Assembly: GCF_038502225.1 (NCBI RefSeq)
Contig: NC_091374.1
Coordinates: 10,032,201-10,096,200, forward strand
DNA length: 64,000 nucleotides
Reading direction: 5' to 3'
Source of the DNA: Cherax quadricarinatus
Taxonomy: Eukaryota > Arthropoda > Malacostraca > Decapoda > Parastacidae
A model generated the notes under the pieces. It was not told where the DNA came from and made no database searches. It saw only the letters and a program-made list of their open reading frames with translations. Shown here in pieces: positions 44,610 through 55,919 of this stretch; the first letter of the stretch is position 1, and each line of letters starts with the position of its first letter. Position numbers and translations under genes: made by a program.

Positions 44610-46075
44610 CAAACTTACGGGTGAACAATCAGTTATGTTTGTCAAGGCTTCAAGGGTGACGTTGTACCCTACGTCAAGCAACTGGTGGGGGAGGGGGGGT
44701 TAGACGAACGGAGATACCTCATAAAGTGTATTTTGTTTCATAAAGCACTAGAAAGATTTTATTAATCAGCGCTTTAAACTTCAATCGTTTCTAATACCAA
44801 ATTTAAATATCAGTTTCAACCTGCTATTGTGACCAATTTAACCCCACAGCCACAAAGTAAAACTACTCTATGAAATTTTTCTTTCCAATTCCACAATCCA
44901 CAATTCGTTCCGTGGCATGGGCTAGAAATGTAAGCAAATTTAGAAGAAAGGGGAAATATCCCCATCATTTATACCCAAAAAAGTGTTGAGTTCTTAATCA
45001 AGCAATCACCCTGTAAGAGTAGTGTAGCCCTCACCCTTTGGCACACACAAACTAATAAAATCTCACTACCCCGTTACGGTGATTGCTTGAGATAGGAGGG
45101 AGGCGCTAGAGGTAGGAGGAACTTGTTAGATTTACAACGAACCTTGATCAATAAGGTCATTCAGTACTTAAGCCAAAGTTAAATACAACCAAACAAGCGA
45201 AGCAAAAATGCAAATTTAAAAACCATTAAAAATATAATTAAACTCGCAAAAAATAAGCTGCAATGATTCAAACAAGAGCCTTAGTTATCAAAAGACTCCT
45301 CTAAGATTCCTTACAAGTACATCAGTAATTATACAGGCCAAGATTAAAGTAAAAATATGTCAAAGCGGATTATTATTATTATTATAATCAAAAAGAAGCG
45401 CTAAGCCACAAGGACTATACAGCTGTCAAAGCGGAGGGTAAACAGTTATGCAAGTTCCAAGCCACAAGTCTCAGTCAGTCACTATCTGTGTCAGTCTCTC
45501 TCTCTCCCCCCCCTCCCCACACACAGATAGGAACACCAACGAGTGACTATAGATGAGGTGTGCACCCTCCTCCAACCCCCATCCTTTGTCTACAGAGATT
45601 CATCTCAGTGCCCATTCTTGCTGAAAGATGAGGGACAAGTACACTGTCATGCCAGTGAACAACTTGCTGTTCATCTGCAGGGCCTACTGGGTCTGCCACT
45701 TACCAAGGCAACCTCTATTCCAATTAGAGTACAATTCCTCAGAATTTCCGTTCACGCATTTCTGCCCGATCTAACATACTTGGGATACTAATGTTTCTTA
45801 TTTTCGGCTAAGTTAAAATATTAATCTATTTCTAAAATTCATCGATAACGAAAATAAAGGAACAGGCAATTTAGGTCTGGAAGTGCGGGGCTTCTACTTC
45901 CAGTGCTCTCTCTCTCCAACACTAAAAACGTTGTAGGATGAACTGGCCGAGTGCCAGATGGACTGTGACGTGACGTAACTGAAGCACAAATCTACTGGAG
46001 ACATCTACCTGCACTACCATAACTACTGTAACTACGGTAACATGACCAGAGTCCAACTAGAAGGTAGGGTAGGTA
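44610..46075. other. no gene; one SINE-like repeat
   Basis: About 45378-45445 holds ATTATTATTATT, AATCAAAAAGAAGCGCTAAG and CCACAAGGACTATACAGC, which is SINE family D. An 82-codon plus-strand frame (45543-45791) has no motif or convincing splice context. Confidence 0.45.
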
Positions 46076-46079
46076 AGAT

Positions 46080-46755
46080 GAAAGGTCAGGACAGAGAAGG
46101 GTGTTCCGAGAGGAGGAGGAGAAAGACAGAGAGAGGGGGGGTAAAGTAAGGGTAGGGAGGTAGGACAGGAGGGAACGTATAATGGGGGGGAAGGGAGGTA
46201 GGATGGATGAGAGGATACAGAAGAGAAGCAGGGAGGACAGCGGAGGTAGGACGGAGGATCAGGAAGAACGTAGAATGGAAGGGCAGGAGGGAGGGACTGA
46301 AAGAGGATCGAGGGGCAAGAAGAGGGGATGGAGAATGCAGGGGCAGGAAGGAGGACCTGGAGGAGGAAGGATCGAGAGAGCAAGGAGGAAGGATGGAGGG
46401 GGCTGGGAGGACTGAGGGAGGGAGGATGGAGGCAGGGAGGGAGTTAGGATAACCGGTCAGGGAATGAGAGAGGAAGGATAGGGAGACTGGGAAGGAGGAT
46501 GGAGGGGGAGGAAGGAAGGGAGGGAAGGAAGGATGGAAGGGCAGGAGAGAGGGAGGCAGAGGATGAGTAGGATGCAGGAGAGGGAGGTCTGCACTATCGA
46601 TCACTAAGCAGCACCAGGCTGCTCCGATGGTGGTGGTTGTGGTGGCAGTAGTGGTGGTGGCAGTGGCAGCAGTGGTGGTGGCGGCTTCAGTGGTAGTGGT
46701 GGTGGCGGCGGCGGCTGTAGTAGTAGTAGTATTAGTAGTGGTGGTGGCGGCGGCT

Positions 46756-46802
<47 letters not shown>

Positions 46803-46870
46803 GGTGGTGGTGGCGGCGGCTGTGATAGTGGTGGCAGTAGTGGTGGTGGTGGCAGCAGCAGCAGTGCTGA
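46080..46870. repeat. purine-rich and GGT/AGT triplet low-complexity DNA
   Basis: GGAGGAAGG-type sequence to about 46570, then GGT/AGT/GGC triplet runs at 46625-46865, including (AGT)10 or so. Long Thr-rich, Val-rich and Pro/Leu-rich frames in it are artefacts. Confidence 0.9.
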
Positions 46871-46874
46871 CAGT

Positions 46875-47455
46875 AGTGTTGGTAGCCAAGACAGTGCACA
46901 ACCAATACAGCCAAGACAGCCACGACAGTGCACCACCAACAGGCAAGACAGTGCACCACCAACACAGCCAAAACAGTGCACCACCAACACAGCCAAAACA
47001 GTCCCAGGATTTACCAAGTTTTTGTTATCCCTCATAACACTCTTTAAAGCAGCGGAGTTGCCAACTTCACCTCCCATGAGGGAGACCAGCCTCCATCTTC
47101 AGCCACCACCACTACTTCCGTACACTCGCAGCCACCTCCACTTGCATCCAATACCACCACAACCAGTGGTATCGTGCCGCCGCCAGCAGCACCAACAACA
47201 GGTGTGTGTTATGCAGGTTAGCCATGACCAGCCCAAGGTCAGGTTTAAACTCATCTCGCAACACGTACGCACGCGCGCAAGGTACCGTGAAAATGTAAAG
47301 AACTCAAGAGAAGAACACAGGTGAGGACAATACTGCAACAAAGGTGTGAGAAAACAACCACAATAACAGCTGGGCAAGCATCTGGGAAAATAAAACACGC
47401 AGACACCCAGAAAAAAAAAACAACAGGCATCAGAATGCGCAATATTCTCGTTTAA
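46875..47455. other. no gene recognised
   Basis: Contains a short ACAGTGCACCACCAACA tandem (46925-46995). Nothing else is supported. Confidence 0.4.
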
Positions 47456-47457
47456 AA

Positions 47458-47665
47458 ATACTACAACTCTGCCCACTCCATCTCTACCACAACTTTTCAA
47501 CATCTTCCCAAAAGATATCAAACATTGCTGCAACAAATATAGAATTCTTCGAGAGGAAACTACGCAACTTCCTCCACCAAGTGCCAGATTAACCAGGCTG
47601 TGACGGATATGTGGGCCAGTGGGCCGCCAGCAGCAACAGCCTGGTTGTCCAATCAAGCACCAGGC
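47458..47665 (+). mobile_element. LINE family B C-terminus
   Basis: The plus strand reads AATNIEFFERKLRNFLHQVP, then D, stop, PGCDGYVGQWAASSNSLV and VQSSTR. This matches 'FerKLr.fL.qvPDqPGCdgYVg....sNSLvdq'. A stop replaces one codon. Confidence 0.72.
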
Positions 47666-47669
47666 AAGT

Positions 47670-48410
47670 TTTACATTGGGCCGGGCTGCAAGAATGGGAA
47701 AACTCTCGAAATCTATGAAAGGTATATCCCATCTTAATCCCAACTACCATCCCACTACCAAACACTCTCCATACCTCACTACACAACCGTCTCTCCTCCA
47801 ACACTCACTAACTACTAATCTCCAACACTATTTCACCACCATTCCCAACTTCCATATCTCGCCCTCTATTCCCACACATTGAAGTTTTTTTTACTCTATA
47901 TTAAAAATTAAATAGTAAATAAATAGAAGAAACACATATAAGCCAGAAGCAACTCAGCTGCCTATTTCCTTAAAGAGAAAACTGGCATTCGGTAAAAAAA
48001 AAAAAAAAAAGTGTGTATGGATGTTATATACCTCTTGGAGATGGGAGTCGGGGGAAGAGCGGGGGTGGAGGCTTAGTGGGTGTCATTAGTGCAGGAGTGT
48101 CGTGTTTGTGCCTCACACACGCTCTCAGCACTTGGGAGCACCCACAAAACTCTGCGGTGTCCACGACCTGGGTTTCACTTACTAGTGCCAGTTTTTTGAG
48201 ACGAAGATTTTTAATACAACTGAATTTTTTTTAATTTAAACTAGTTAAATACACGAAAACAAATTAGGTAACCGAACTTATGCATTTACTCCAAGCGGTA
48301 AAACAACCTAAAAACAGTTTAAAGTATACCAAAGACTTGCCCGAAATTGTTACCCACATACACGTTTATGCTATGAGAATATATCAGTTAAGTCAAGTCC
48401 CAAAAACCAT
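47670..48410. other. no gene recognised
   Basis: C/A-rich then A-rich DNA with a short poly-A near 47995. No gene. Confidence 0.4.
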
Positions 48411-48414
48411 TTGC

Positions 48415-48690
48415 TTCTATTGGCTATCTAACACGCTCACGCATGCTTGCTGGAATTCCAAGCCCCTCTCACACAAAACCTCCTTTAACCCCTCCCTCCA
48501 ACCTTTCCTAAGCCGACCTCTACCCCGCCTTCCCTCCAATACAGACTTATACACTCCGGAAGTCATTCTATTTTGTTCCATCCTATCTACACGTCCGAAC
48601 CACCTCAACAAACCTTCCTCAGCCCTCTGGATAATAGTTTTAGTAATCCCGCACCTCCTCCTAAAGATACTTAATGCTAGGTGCAGACAT
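48415..48690 (-). mobile_element. LINE C-terminal fragment (RTE-like)
   Basis: The minus strand reads EEGLLRWFGRVDRMEQNRMT, SGVYKSVLEGRRGRGRLRKG, then WREGLKEVLCERGLEFQQA. 'LRWfGhVeRM...R.....y.....G.RgRGRPrk.W.dglke.L.erGl..qqA' is a well-known C-terminal motif of RTE-like and related LINEs. It is one open frame of about 90 codons and truncated. Confidence 0.82.
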
Positions 48691-48694
48691 TAGT

Positions 48695-49685
48695 CTTCAC
48701 AAATATTTTCAAAGAACGGAGATCAAGACGCAGCCTCTAAGCCGAGAACAAGAAGGTGAGAATCTTAACACTCAATGATAACCAGGAGAGTACTAGATAA
48801 ATTAATAGTCACACAAATACGCAAGCAAAATTAATAATATAAAAAGTTATGAGTTGAAGCACTATCTGTGGTTATTTGTTACTAGAGCCATCTAACTCCT
48901 GGAGACTGATGCTAAGTAGCAATGCTGCATACACACGACTACACAAACACTGGCATCGTGTTGGAACTGACTCGAGACCAATTTTACTAATACCATAAGA
49001 ACAAATTACACTCTCCATTACACACTCCGTGCGCACAGATAAAGCAAACAGGCAAACGCTAAACGAAAAGGTGATAAAAGTCTTTACACGAGACAAGAAA
49101 GTGAAAAGCAAGAGTTCATTCAGTAGGAGCAGAGATGACGTGCACGACGCTAATTACATTATTAAATGGCTGGAAGAGCCGCCAGGTACGTAAGAATTAA
49201 CACCTGGTAAATTGTACATTTAAGATGCCCACTACCTGACTCTTGCTGCTATCCCCCCTTCACCCACCCCCCTTCCCCACATAGTAAGAACCTGACACTT
49301 GCAGCACCATACACTCATTGTTGCTGCCACCACTTGGGAACTGCTTGACCTCCATGCCCAATCCTCGTTCCACTCCCTTTATAAAGACCTCTAGATATTT
49401 TATTCATATAATACTGTTCTTATTTCCCGGCGCATTTATTTTTGTTCTCACTAGCCAATCTCTTCCTCCTCCACCACCTCCTCCGATCTACACATACATT
49501 TTCTTCCCCACCTTTCAAGCTTTCAAACCATTTCTTTCCCTTTCATATCTTACATTTTTTCTCCTCCTCACTTCCCCCTTCTTGTTCCCATGTTCTCTTG
49601 CCGCACACGGCCTTTCTTCCTACGGCCCAAATGTCTCCCTGACTCGCACAACGCATTAAGAAGCGCTGGTAAGTTTCACTTCACA
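48695..49685. other. no gene recognised
   Basis: A 113-codon plus-strand frame (49318-49659) is Pro/Phe/Ser-rich from pyrimidine-rich DNA and lacks motifs. Confidence 0.4.
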
Positions 49686-49689
49686 CCGT

Positions 49690-50160
49690 AGTCATTTCCT
49701 GGGATCACTGCCTCAGCGGATCTATCCCAGACCAGGCCTCCTGTCTGACGGCCTCAGATGAGGCTGTGGGTGCTGGCCGCGCGCAGGTCAACGCAGGTAT
49801 CATACCCAGACTGATCAGAAACCGACTTTAGAAGTTTATAAAATCCCCTCTTGAAAACAACCAGATATGCTGGTAATTCCTTTATATAAACAAAGGGAGG
49901 TGATGAAAAGTCTGGGTGCCTTGACATTTGAGTTCTCTTTGTGTTCATTGCACTCTTTCATTTAAGAGCAGTTTTCACCGTCTCCCGCGTCTTTTTCTTC
50001 CGTATGGAGTTATTTAGGTGTGCAGGTTTGGGACCAGTCCCTCCATTATTCTTCGTTCTTCTACGTTCCAAGAAGTACAGTCCGATGGACTTCCGGCATC
50101 CCCAAAAATTTAGGTGCCTGAATTTATACGGACCGTGAAAGTTTTCTATACATTCTCGAT
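49690..50160 (-). mobile_element. LINE family C C-terminus and 3' end
   Basis: The minus strand includes LPAYLVVFKRGFYKLLKSVS, then DQSGYDTCVDLRAASTHSLI, matching '..R....vFKr.LdklLKSVpDQpGydtcV.LRAAS.nsLi'. Upstream fragments (RECIENFHGPYKFRHLNFWG) are degraded. The 3' part has AGGCCTGGTCTGGGATAG. Confidence 0.72.
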
Positions 50161-50164
50161 ATGA

Positions 50165-51900
50165 AATTTCGTCTGCCTTAAAAGGGGTTGCTAGCGTACA
50201 GTAATATTCCCTTCAAATGAAAACCAATGAATTAAAAGTATAATAACTGACTTTACAGCACTTGCTTTGAATGTTTTAGATATTCATCGAGTTATTTTCC
50301 TTGCAGTTGTGGTGTAACACCTGCGATCATTGAATGCAAAACCTTCTGGCATCATCACACATTACATAAAATACAGCTTTCTCTTATAATAACTTAATTC
50401 TGAGTTTCCACAAAGCAGGTCTTTATGATAAATTCGAAAGCAGAAATTCTGATCACTTTGAAAAAAATAAATACACCAACAGTAAAAAAAAAAAGAGGGG
50501 GGGGGAGAAGACAGAGATGGGGTGAAGGAGGAGAGAACTTTTAAAGAAAATATAACAAACATTAAATTCATGAGAGAAAATACCCGAGGAAAATAATAGT
50601 GATACACTCCTCAGCTCTGGATCTTTTCAATATTCTGAAAGTGCTTGATCGGGCGAAAACTCCTCTGTGTATTTTTTTTTTTTAATTACGACAAGTGCCA
50701 GCAATTATTATTTTTATATTTACGCGTAAGCGCTAAACCAGTAGATCGTACAGCTGCTGGGGAGTGTTAAGTAATCAAATTTGACCCAAGAAAGGGGAGA
50801 ACAGATCCGATTTCTCGGATACAAGCGCTAGAAAGGGCAATAATGGACAATGTTAAAATATCCCAGCTTACCACCACATTTACTCGCCTCACTGCTTCAG
50901 TGATACACCACTGACATCAGATACGCAAACCACAAAGAACCAGTGTAAACAGTTTTCCAGGGTTGTACATGACTTTACACAGTCGTTACCAAAGCACTTT
51001 TATTGAAGAAACTGGATACAGCGGCAGTGTATGAGTGTCCTGTTCTATACGAAAGTTAAATTGTGGGAACAAAATCTAATTACGCTTTCCTGTCACAGAT
51101 CGTCCAACAGGATGAATTACATACATTAAGTAATGAAATCCGTTACTCTCTGCTGGGACGAAGGATTTCTTCAATAGGGGCGATGAGGATATTGCCAGAG
51201 AGCAGTACGGCGAGGAAGAGAAAGGGGGATAGGAAGCCCTTACTTCATTCATGGGTCATCGAATATATTAAAACTGATGTGCAGCGAAGTTTCAGTAATT
51301 TTATTTATTAAAAAGTTCTTAAAATAAATACCATTATATTATTTTCATAAATTCGTCTTCACTCGCCCCGTCCCCGAATGGTACATGTTTACTGACGTCA
51401 ATATTCTTTCAAAAAGTTGCTGTCTGTCACTGTAAGCGAGCAGTGATTGTCTCGCTTTCATGATAAGCAAGCCAGCAGGAAGATTACTTTCGATAATGCT
51501 TCGGTGGCTGCTTCTTAAGTGCCTGGGGAACGTTTTGCCTGAGGAACCTGCTCTGGGACGGAGAGGGTTCTCAGACGGCGTCGGGATCAATGCTACAGAA
51601 TGATAGCAAAGTTTTGTTTCACCACTGTCTGACTACATTTCCACTTGAATTCAGGTGGTTATAAAATTGCTAAAGCTTTTAAATGGGTTCTGCTAGTACA
51701 ATAACCATGAAAAGCAATGTGGAAAGTTGAGGTCCTTAGTCTATTTGAAAAAAAAAAAATCTGGTTTACGATAGTTTCTTCCCGAGAAAGGCTATAAAAT
51801 GTATCACTGTGGCATACCTGTGACCAGTTTCGGATTTTTTGTCTAGTCTGGCAATTCAACCTGTGGTAATACATCCCTACTGACCGTATGACTCGTATTT
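50165..51900. other. no gene; SINE-like repeat at 50705-50835
   Basis: At 50705-50835: ATTATTTTT, ACGCGTAAGCGCTAAACCAG, ATCGTACAGCTGCTGGGG, TCAAATTTGACCCAAGAAAG and GATTTCTCGGATACAAGCGC, the longest family D copy here. No gene is supported elsewhere. Confidence 0.5.
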
Positions 51901-51906
51901 TTGACC

Positions 51907-52205
51907 CATACAATGCCCCGTAGTTCGGTTGGTAGTACACTCGGCTCACACACAGTGTCTTAGGTTCGATCCCCGGTAAGGGTGGAAATACTGGGCGTGT
52001 TTCATTAAAGAACCTGCTGTCCCTGTCCACCTAGCAGTAAGTAGGTAACCTGGGTGTTAGCTAATTGGTGTGGGTCGCATTCTGGGGACAAAATTAACCC
52101 AAGTTACTCAGCATAACAAGGGGCTTTATATATGTCACTGATGTCAGCTAGGTCTGTATAAGTTGTATCATGTACTTGTAGAAATAAAGATAATTATTAT
52201 TATTG
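51907..52205 (+). mobile_element. tRNA-derived SINE
   Basis: The head reads CCCCGTAGTTCGGTTGGTAG (A-box region) and then TTAGGTTCGATCCCCGGTA (perfect B-box GGTTCGATCCC), spaced as in a tRNA gene. It is followed by a tRNA-unrelated body, then AATAAAGATAATTATTATTA, a 3' ATT microsatellite. The length is about 300 bp. The head is diverged from a real tRNA and continues into the body without a terminator, so it is a SINE. Confidence 0.85.
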
Positions 52206-52209
52206 GATG

Positions 52210-52565
52210 TCGAATAGTGTGGGGCCACGGGTGTTGATACAATGTTCTCTTACCGTGACCACAGCGCCCCTGTTTTTCACTGGGTTTATTTTTACCCTTC
52301 CTCCCATATCTGGCCTCTAACGATATTGTTCCCTACCTGTACTTATAGCATCCCTGCTGTTTACCTGCTTAACTTCCTCATATTCATACTTTTTTGTGTG
52401 CAGATTACATACCTGACACAGTATTTTTCATGTATAGATTATGAACTTTCATTCTTAGTTCTAGAAGCACCTACCTTTCATACATTAGGAGAGATCCCAA
52501 TAGTTTAAATGTTTGACTGGATGTAGGCGAGAAGTAAATGGTATCTACAAAACATAATTTCTATC
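52210..52565. other. no gene recognised
   Basis: An 88-codon frame has no motif. Confidence 0.4.
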
Positions 52566-52569
52566 TCTG

Positions 52570-52705
52570 ATATACCTTTGATAAGTTTCAAGAGTTTGTC
52601 TACCCCCAGAGCCCGGCCCTGGGCCAGGCTCGTCTGTTCAACCAGGCTGTTGCTGCTGGTGGCTTACTCACCCACATATCCATCACAGCCCTGGTTTACC
52701 CTCCG
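52570..52705 (-). mobile_element. LINE family B 3' end fragment
   Basis: The plus strand reads CAGAGCCCGGCCCTGGGCCA, GGCTCGTCTGTTCAACCAGG and CACCCACATATCCATCACAG, identical in order to 21165-21260. Confidence 0.68.
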
Positions 52706-52709
52706 AAAG

Positions 52710-53315
52710 GAAACTGGAAGGTCAAAGCAGAATAAAAAAAAATTATTGTGAGTTTTCCTTTTATTTTCCTGGACTCTGATATAAGACATTTCTTCTCTCT
52801 AAATGTCATGTGGTGTATTGATAAATACTTTAATTCCATTCTATGACCAGGAGTAATTCTTGTCCCCTTCACCTGATTCGACTTTTTCCTATTTTTTCTA
52901 TTTTTCCTATTTTTTCCCGTCTCGCAGCAGCTTTATTGCTCATCACATTTTCCTTTGCCCTGAGGAAAATTTTGTTGACATAAGACTATTTTTAACGTCA
53001 TATGCTAATGAAATTTTCATTTTCATTTTGAATTTTTTGGCAAAAGGTAACACATAGTTATATTTTGTCTGTCATGTATGAAAACGGAAGAGTAAACGTG
53101 CTGGAACACTGCTTTGTGAAACACCATTTTTCGTACTATGATAGTTATTATAAAACATAATATCCACTTTCTTATACTAATGTTAAATCATTTTAACCTG
53201 AACAGGTGATGTTATATTCTGAGAAGCAGCGACTTGTACGACTAATTAACCAGGTAATGTCTTCAAGTGAAATGTGTAAATGAACATCAAAAATGGTATA
53301 CAATACCGACAGGTT
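52710..53315. other. no gene recognised
   Basis: T-rich DNA with TTTTTCCTATTTT repeats near 52885-52915. Confidence 0.4.
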
Positions 53316-53319
53316 GGTA

Positions 53320-53430
53320 GGTAAGACACATAGGCAACAGTTAGGCAACTTTATTCCGAAACGTTTCGCCTACACAGTAGGCGAAACGTTTCGGAATAAA
53401 GTTGCCTAACTGTTGCCTATGTGTCTTACC
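53320..53430. repeat. perfect palindrome, 54-bp arms, hammerhead stem II centre
   Basis: Arms 53320-53373 and 53377-53430 are exact reverse complements with a 3-nt loop. Each arm runs GGTAAGACACATAGGCAACA, GTTAGGCAACTTTATTCCGA, then AACGTTTCGCCTAC. On either strand, GTAGGC followed by GAAACGTTTCGG corresponds to the 3' side of a hammerhead stem II and the GAAA box. Confidence 0.92.
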
Positions 53431-53823
53431 TGAAATGTGTAAATCATGAAAACCCGACCCTTCTCCTCCTTAATACAGGAATATTACTGCACCTTCTCAA
53501 AACTGCAGTTATTAAAAACTTTAACATTCTGGAGTGGCCCTGACAATACTGCAAAGTGAACGCACACATACTTACACAAGTACAAATATTTAAATACTTA
53601 CCTGTTTAGCAAATCAAGCAGCGTCGTGCAGATAATCACATCGGTGTACATGACCAACTTATTACTGTATTTCTCCAAACCTATTAAATTTATTATTCCA
53701 CAACTTGGACGCGTGGCACGCCAGCAATAACATTTCTTACCCAGTTAAATCACTGCAAACATCGACTGATTACACCGTCCATCATGGGAGTAGGAAAAGG
53801 TGCTTTAGGTATGAGTGACTTAC

Positions 53824-53888
53824 ATATCTAGGAGGTTGACGGCGAGGGAGAGCCACTGGACGGAGGTGAGGTGGTCGCCGCGGGGCAG
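53824..53888 (-). CDS. candidate 65-nt exon (host gene 3)
   Basis: A strong acceptor (GGGTCCTCTGCCTTCCTTCACGCAG read in parts: CTCTGCCTTCCTTCACGCAG) and a strong donor (GATAT then GTAAGT, 53818-53823). It encodes LPRGDHLTSVQWLSLAVNLL, then D, in phase 0 with two nucleotides carried out. Third positions are almost all C or G. The amphipathic sequence is faintly like a membrane-transporter segment, but I do not assign a family. Confidence 0.55.
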
Positions 53889-54172
53889 CTGCGTGAAGGA
53901 AGGCAGAGGACCCGTCACCCTCATTCCAGAGTACACCGCAGTCATCTTCCACTGCTTATACCTCCAGCACTAGCTAATCACATACACTTCTCCCAGCGTG
54001 CTCCTTTTCTGCTAATACTATTCACTATACTTTACATATATCATGTATCACAATGCCGGAGTTAATTCTGGTTCCGTTATCAGTAAGAATGCCCTTTAAT
54101 ATATTTGTAATAGGCTTGTTCATACCAGCTAATGAACACTGGTCGGTAACCTTCGCTGATACAACGAATAAG

Positions 54173-54195
54173 TTTTTTTTTTTTTTTTTTTTTAG
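54173..54195. repeat. poly-T tract (poly-A on minus strand)
   Basis: About 22 consecutive T. It lies about 110 bp downstream, in the minus direction, of the candidate terminal exon at 54304-54487. It may be simple sequence or mark a retrocopy end. No AATAAA lies just before it. Confidence 0.85.
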
Positions 54196-54303
54196 ATAGG
54201 AGTGAGAGGGTGTGCTGTGGCACTTGGCAGTCAAAGAGCTGTGACACAATGTGGTGCCTAGCAGGCAGGAGAGAGCAGCAGAGGCACTGACACACCTGTT
54301 ACT

Positions 54304-54487
54304 TCACATGTTATCTTCATCACTCGATTCTAGCCGTGTGTCGTGTGAGGGTCGGGCAGGAGCAGGCCATACAGTGAACACACCTAGTACACAAGCTATA
54401 ACACCACTATGGGCCCATACACTTGCCTGCCGCCACCCTGCTGCTGCTACTACACCACACAACTCAAAATTTCCCATACAATTTAGG
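54304..54487 (-). CDS. candidate terminal exon of a membrane protein (host gene 4)
   Basis: An excellent acceptor (TGTTTTCCCTCCCCACAG, 54488-54505) is followed by 60 codons and a TGA (54304-54306): LNCMGNFELCGVVAAAGWRQ, ASVWAHSGVIACVLGVFTVW, then PAPARPSHDTRLESSDEDNM. SGVIACVLGVFTVW is a likely membrane helix, and the acidic DTRLESSDEDNM tail is typical of cytosolic C-termini of transporters. The stop means the exon at 53824 cannot follow it in the same transcript without alternative splicing. Earlier exons should lie above 54.5 kb, but I could not find them. Family unassigned. Confidence 0.5.
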
Positions 54488-54509
54488 CTGTGGGGAGGGA
54501 AAACACTTG

Positions 54510-55424
54510 TTAAAAATATATACAAAAGAGCGTTATTCTCTGCAATATGTCAAGCAGAATTCATGACTGGTCAGGTGTACGATAATCCAAGGAGTGTGTT
54601 AACTTTGAGCCATAAACAAAACCTTAAGTCGTCACAGTACATGGTCTATGAGATTTATTTGTAAGACTTACCCGGTCCCTTGATGCATTTGGCTTCCTGC
54701 CATCAAGGTTCTAGTTCACATAAATTACACCTCAATCTTGTTTAATAACAAAATCAAATCGACTTTTGGAGAAATAAAGAAAAAGGTCCAAATATTACAT
54801 TGTGTCAGTGGTCATCAAGACCCCACATATGGCATCACCCCTAATCCCATCTGTAGCCGGAGCCTAATAAAAGTCCCGCATCATCACCATAAGATTAAAT
54901 GAAATGTATAAATTTAAACCAATAGGCATCACCTCAAGATTATCAGGCAAACAAAATAGAATTATTTAATTATTATGTAAATTTTAGCGTGGTTGTCGGG
55001 ATGCTACGTTAGTTTTGGTGTAAAATTTAACATTCGCATTTAAAAAATAGCACAATTTATAGCTCACTGTTTTCCTTTGGGCAGGGGAAGAGAATCCAGA
55101 AAGGATCAAAACGTATTAGTTTCCTCTCAAAATTGTTAGCTGTGAATAATTAAAACTCCTTCACTCTTATCCCTAACATACCCTCCCCACTTACATACTG
55201 GTCAAAATTAATTACATCAGCCATCAAAATTTACTACAATGCAGCCTGTGCGAGAGAATATTACATAGATACGGATATAAACTTAACTAAAGCCCAGTTT
55301 CAAAGCTCGCAAACATTTGGGATTATTTATTTAGATAAGGTTACCTGAGCTCATTGTTGTTGAATAAAGCTGTAAGCGCCTTCGCTTTTTTCCTGTCTAG
55401 TGATCCTCAACACCAACTACACGC
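54510..55424. other. no gene recognised
   Basis: AT-rich DNA with no exon candidates. Confidence 0.4.
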
Positions 55425-55712
55425 ACTGGTCCTCAATATAACACGCCTACTATACTCTGGTCCTCAACAATATAACACGCCTAATACACACTGGTCCTCA
55501 ACAATATAACACACCTACTACACACTGGTCCTCAACAATATAACACACCTACTACACACTGGTCCTCAACAATATAACACACCTACTACACACTGGTCCT
55601 CAACAATATAACACATACTACACACTGGTCCTCAACAATATAACACACCTACTACACACTGGTCCTCAACAATATAACACACATACTACACACTGGTCCT
55701 CAACAATATAAC
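55425..55712. repeat. 34-bp satellite block
   Basis: About eight copies of ACACTGGTCCTCAACAATAT followed by AACACACCTACTAC. The ACTGGTCCTCAACAATATAAC part is homologous to ACTGCTTCTCAACAATACGAC in the block at 55920. Confidence 0.95.
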
Positions 55713-55919
55713 ACACCTGAAAGGAGACAAATGAGGCAAAGCCGAGAAGTGGTAAGAAAAGACATTCGCAGAGGAACTTATTTAAGACGTTTCGCCTATG
55801 AACAGTCTTGTTCGGTCGAGAAACCTGTCTACAGAAATTTTTTTTCAATAAATTTCGTTTCTGTAATTGTGTCATTTTCCCCATGTCATCTACAGCACAT
55901 GTGCATACTTATTTACAAC
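55713..55919. other. spacer between satellite blocks
   Basis: Contains AAGACGTTTCGCCTATGAAC near 55785, a partial match to the GTTTCGCC (hammerhead-associated) repeats, and a CAATAAA at 55846. No gene. Confidence 0.5.

Noticed and set aside
46086..46946. 286-codon Thr/Pro-rich frame
   Set aside because: Triplet-repeat and purine-rich low complexity. It spans two compositional zones with no motif.
51907..51985. Functional tRNA gene
   Set aside because: A- and B-box spacing is tRNA-like, but the cloverleaf is diverged and it continues into a SINE body with an ATT tail.
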